From CAZXNF01 sp050741255 (lineage in GTDB: Bacteria > Pseudomonadota > Gammaproteobacteria > Burkholderiales > SG8-41), in assembly GCA_050741255.1 (NCBI GenBank), contig JBOIEQ010000059.1:1-24347 (forward strand): a DNA stretch of 24,347 nt. The letters run 5' to 3'. Of this stretch, positions 22,501 to 24,347 are shown piece by piece; the first letter of the stretch is position 1; every line of letters begins with the position of its first letter. Made by a program: the position numbers and the translations under genes. The notes under the pieces are model-generated. The model saw only the letters and a program-made list of their open reading frames with translations. It was not told where the DNA came from and made no database searches.

Positions 22501-23271
22501 CTAGTTCGTGAAGTACTGGCGCACGTGCAGCGCGGCGATGAGCACGAAATGCGCCGCCAGCACCGCGGCCATCGCGCCGATGAAGCCGCCGGCGATGCCG
22601 AGCAAAGGCAGCAGCATCGCCAGCGCGTAGAAGAACACCGCGAACGGCAGCAATCCGAGCAGGAAGCCGCGCAGCAGCGAGAGTGTCGCGTCCGTGCCGT
22701 GCAGCGCGCGGGTGAACGCGGGCAGCACGGATCCGCCGATCGGAAAACTCAGCAGCGCACCGGAGATCCGCGGGCCGAAAGTCTGGGCGCCGAACGCGAT
22801 GATGAGCGTGAGCGCGAAGGCGGCGGCCATGCGCAGCACGATCTCGCTGTTCGGAATGGCGGCCGTCGTCGGCGCCGTGCGCGGACGCGGCACCAGGAAC
22901 AGCGTGACGATGAAGGCGGCGCACGCCACCAGCAGCCCCTGCCAGGCGTGCATGGACACGGTCGTGAGCGGCACGGCGACGAGCGCGAACACCGCCCAGC
23001 CGCCGAACAGGCACGCTGCCCAGCCCGCGCGGCGAGCGATCAACCCGAAGACCAGCAGGTAGGCGGCCAGCGCGGGCATGGCGATCAGCGTGCCGCGCGC
23101 CGTGTCGACGGTGAAATCCACGCCGAGGTCGAACGTCATGAAGAACAGGATGGGGCCGGCGATGATCGGCACGGCCGACAGCCAGCCCGAGACACGGTGG
23201 CCCCAGCGCCGCGCCGCGAGACTGACGAGCAGGATGAGCGCGGGGACGAGGGCGAGTTTAAGGAAGAGCAT
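22501..23271 (-). CDS. Internally duplicated inner-membrane protein, function unknown
   Basis: This protein of about 256 residues is largely hydrophobic, with roughly seven or eight membrane helices. The two halves share a motif: WGHRVSGWLSAVPIIAGPILFF in the first half matches FGPRISGALLSFPIGGSVLP in the second, with the common pattern G-x-R-x-S-G-x-L-x-x-x-P. This indicates an internal duplication, as in many small transporters, but I do not recognise a characterised family. The start is set at ATG 23271; a GTG at 23289 is in frame but lies in the repeat element at 23284-23353. It is convergent with the ABC receptor gene (eight bases between stops) and lies downstream of leuD on the same strand. 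Confidence 0.7.
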   Translation of the reverse strand: MLFLKLALVPALILLVSLAARRWGHRVSGWLSAVPIIAGPILFFMTFDLGVDFTVDTARGTLIAMPALAAYLLVFGLIARRAGWAACLFGGWAVFALVAVPLTTVSMHAWQGLLVACAAFIVTLFLVPRPRTAPTTAAIPNSEIVLRMAAAFALTLIIAFGAQTFGPRISGALLSFPIGGSVLPAFTRALHGTDATLSLLRGFLLGLLPFAVFFYALAMLLPLLGIAGGFIGAMAAVLAAHFVLIAALHVRQYFTN

Positions 23272-23283
23272 GAACTCTATTAC

Positions 23284-23353
23284 CGTCACACCCGCGCAGG
23301 CGGGTGTCCATTGAGGCGTTAGAAAATGGATTCCCGCCTGCGCGGGAATGACG
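23284..23353. repeat. Pair of inverted palindromic repeats (dRS3-like)
   Basis: Two related units face each other. ACACCCGC-GCAG-GCGGGTGT (23288-23307) is flanked by CGTC and CCATT. ATTCCCGC-CTGC-GCGGGAAT (23330-23349) is flanked by ATGG and GACG. The second unit fits ATTCCC-N8-GGGAAT, the consensus of Neisseria dRS3 repeats; similar units are widespread in beta- and gammaproteobacteria. Each unit is an 8-bp stem with a 4-base loop, and the pair can also fold as one long hairpin. It fills the gap between leuD and the membrane protein gene. Confidence 0.85.
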
Positions 23354-23373
23354 AAATTAAAAATCGGTCTTTG

Positions 23374-23982
23374 TCACGCGAGCCAGGGCATCTGCTTCGC
23401 GTGCTCGCGCTCGAAGCGTTCGATCTCCGGCAGGTTCTGCAGCACGAGGCCGATGTCGTCCAGCCCCTGCAGCAGTCGTTCGCGTGCGTTCGGGTCGATC
23501 TCGAACTTGTGCACGGCGCCGTCGGGCGCCGTCACCGTCTGCGCTTCGAGGTCGATGGCGATCTCCGCGCCCGGTTTGGCGTGCAGTTGCTTGCGTAGCC
23601 CCTCCACGACGGCATCCGGCAGGATGACGGGCAGCATGCCGTTCTGCAGCTCGTTGCCGTAGTGAATGTCGCCGAAGGACGGCGCGATCACGGCGCGGAC
23701 GCCGTAGTCGTACATCACATAGACCGCCGCCTCGCGCGACGAGCCGCAGCCGAAGTTGCCACCCGCAACGATGATCTTGGCGGCGCGGTACGGCGCCTGG
23801 TTCAGCACGAACTCCGGGCGTTCCTTGCCTTCCGCGTCGAAGCGCATGTCGTGGAAAGCGAGTTTCGAATAGTCCGGCCCGCGCAATCTCCGCAGGAAGC
23901 GCGCGGGGAAAATCCGGTCGGTGTCGATGTTCGCGAGGTCGATCGGGGCGGCGATGGCTTTGAGTGTGGTGAAGGGTTGCAT
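23374..23982 (-). CDS. leuD: 3-isopropylmalate dehydratase small subunit
   Basis: This 202-residue swivel-domain subunit of isopropylmalate isomerase works with LeuC in leucine synthesis to convert 2-isopropylmalate to 3-isopropylmalate. Typical motifs are DLANIDTDRIFPARFL at about 15-30, GGNFGCGSSREAAVYVM at about 74-90, VIAPSFGDIHYGN with the conserved SFGDI, and the C-terminal DDIGLVLQNLPEIERFE. The ATG at 23982 gives the usual N-terminus MQPFTTLKAIAAPIDLA; the open frame continues upstream into repeat sequence. leuC lies upstream on the same strand, separated by 113 bases filled mostly by an inverted repeat. leuB, often next in Betaproteobacteria, does not follow here. Confidence 0.96.
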   Translation of the reverse strand: MQPFTTLKAIAAPIDLANIDTDRIFPARFLRRLRGPDYSKLAFHDMRFDAEGKERPEFVLNQAPYRAAKIIVAGGNFGCGSSREAAVYVMYDYGVRAVIAPSFGDIHYGNELQNGMLPVILPDAVVEGLRKQLHAKPGAEIAIDLEAQTVTAPDGAVHKFEIDPNARERLLQGLDDIGLVLQNLPEIERFEREHAKQMPWLA

Positions 23983-24004
23983 GGGCTTTACCTTAAGGGC
24001 GGGA

Positions 24005-24086
24005 TGAACCACAGAGGCACGGAGGGCACAGAGACATACGAATCATTGTTTTGCCGTTCTCCGTGTCTCTGTGCCTCTGTGGTTCA
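24005..24086. repeat. Inverted repeat between leuC and leuD
   Basis: TGAACCACAGAGGCAC (24005-24020) and its exact reverse complement (24071-24086) enclose 50 bases that hold further imperfect copies of CACAGAGAC/GTCTCTGTG. Repeats with this ACCACAGAGGCAC core are scattered in many unrelated bacterial genomes. Located in the leuC-leuD gap, it could fold in the mRNA and alter the ratio of the two subunits. Confidence 0.85.
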
Positions 24087-24095
24087 ATTTGTTAT

Positions 24096-24347
24096 TCAAA
24101 TAAGCGTGCGCACGTCGGTGAGTTTGCCGGTGACTGCGGCGGCGGCGGCCATCGCCGGGCTTACAAGGTGGGTACGCGCCCCCTTGCCCTGGCGGCCTTC
24201 GAAGTTGCGGTTGGAAGTGGAGGCGCAGCGCTCGCCCGCAGGTACCGTGTCGCCATTCATGGCGGCGCAGCTCGAGCAGCCGGAGGCGCGCCAGTCGAAA
24301 CCGGCATCGCGAAAGATGCGGTCGAGCCCTTCGGCTTCGGCCTGCAG
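24096..24347 (-). CDS. leuC: 3-isopropylmalate dehydratase large subunit, C-terminal part (partial)
   Basis: The last 83 codons of leuC are present; the gene runs off the right edge. The aconitase-family C-terminus is plain: a D-W-R-A-S-G-C-S-S-C segment carrying a cluster cysteine near residue 24 of the fragment, GERCASTSNRNFEGRQGKGA at 38-57 and THLVSPAMAAAAAVTGKLTD just after. It ends DVRTLI and TGA at 24096-24098. As the 4Fe-4S-bearing partner of LeuD it forms isopropylmalate isomerase. The fragment shows no frameshift. Confidence 0.96.
   Translation of the reverse strand: MQAEAEGLDRIFRDAGFDWRASGCSSCAAMNGDTVPAGERCASTSNRNFEGRQGKGARTHLVSPAMAAAAAVTGKLTDVRTLI

Noticed and set aside
21095..23014. 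A 639-codon minus-strand open frame across the ABC receptor gene and the membrane protein gene.
   Set aside because: It crosses two real genes in wrong phases, with no recognisable domain.

Overview
The window reads as a piece of a GC-rich betaproteobacterial chromosome, most likely Burkholderiales or a close relative. The pointers are two Bug-type tripartite-tricarboxylate receptor proteins without their membrane subunits, dense overlapping operons of acyl-CoA and amide catabolism, a leuC-leuD pair, and short palindromic repeats of the ATTCCC-N8-GGGAAT type. No species can be named from sequence alone. There are 23 protein genes, two of them cut by the window edges or nearly so (1-84 and 24096-24347). 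I see no tRNA, rRNA, CRISPR array, transposase, phage gene or recognisable defence system.

Layout. 1-3414 (+): end of a probable biotin carboxylase, then an ADP-forming acyl-CoA synthetase split into ATP-grasp (beta) and CoA-binding (alpha) subunits, then an iron-alcohol-dehydrogenase-fold protein that seems to have lost its metal ligands; stop and start codons overlap or nearly touch throughout. 3404-3668: a 265-bp branched inverted-repeat element. 3787-4636 (+): a small exported protein, a strong intrinsic terminator, and a FlK-like hotdog thioesterase. 4646-7782 (-): an MmgE/PrpD protein followed by two tandem paralogous alpha/beta hydrolases. 7917-8783 (+): a nitrilase-superfamily amidohydrolase, whose stop codon shares a CTAG with the stop of the facing gene. 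8780-16718 (-): a Bug receptor, a polysaccharide-deacetylase/allantoinase-like hydrolase, a DMT exporter, an enoyl-CoA hydratase, a two-subunit acyl-CoA dehydrogenase, a second Bug receptor and a D-2-hydroxyacid dehydrogenase. 16790-17060: a second branched inverted-repeat element, 271 bp. 17105-22492 (+): dapE, a PrxQ-like peroxiredoxin, a CocE/NonD-type hydrolase and an orphan family-5 ABC solute-binding protein. 22501-24347 (-): an internally duplicated membrane protein, leuD and the end of leuC.

How it fits together. Apart from dapE (lysine/peptidoglycan) and leuCD (leucine), the genes look like accessory carboxylate and amide catabolism: periplasmic capture (Bug proteins, ABC receptor), hydrolysis (alpha/beta hydrolases, CocE-like, nitrilase, deacetylase-like), CoA activation and removal (split synthetase, thioesterase), and beta-oxidation-like steps (acyl-CoA dehydrogenase pair, hydratase). 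Substrates cannot be assigned.

The most unusual signal is non-coding. The two elements at 3404-3668 and 16790-17060 have the same design: an outer stem of about 27 bp enclosing two side-by-side long hairpins. Their sequences are mostly different. Three simpler inverted repeats (14633-14723, 23284-23353, 24005-24086) sit in other gaps, so five intergenic spaces carry palindromic elements.
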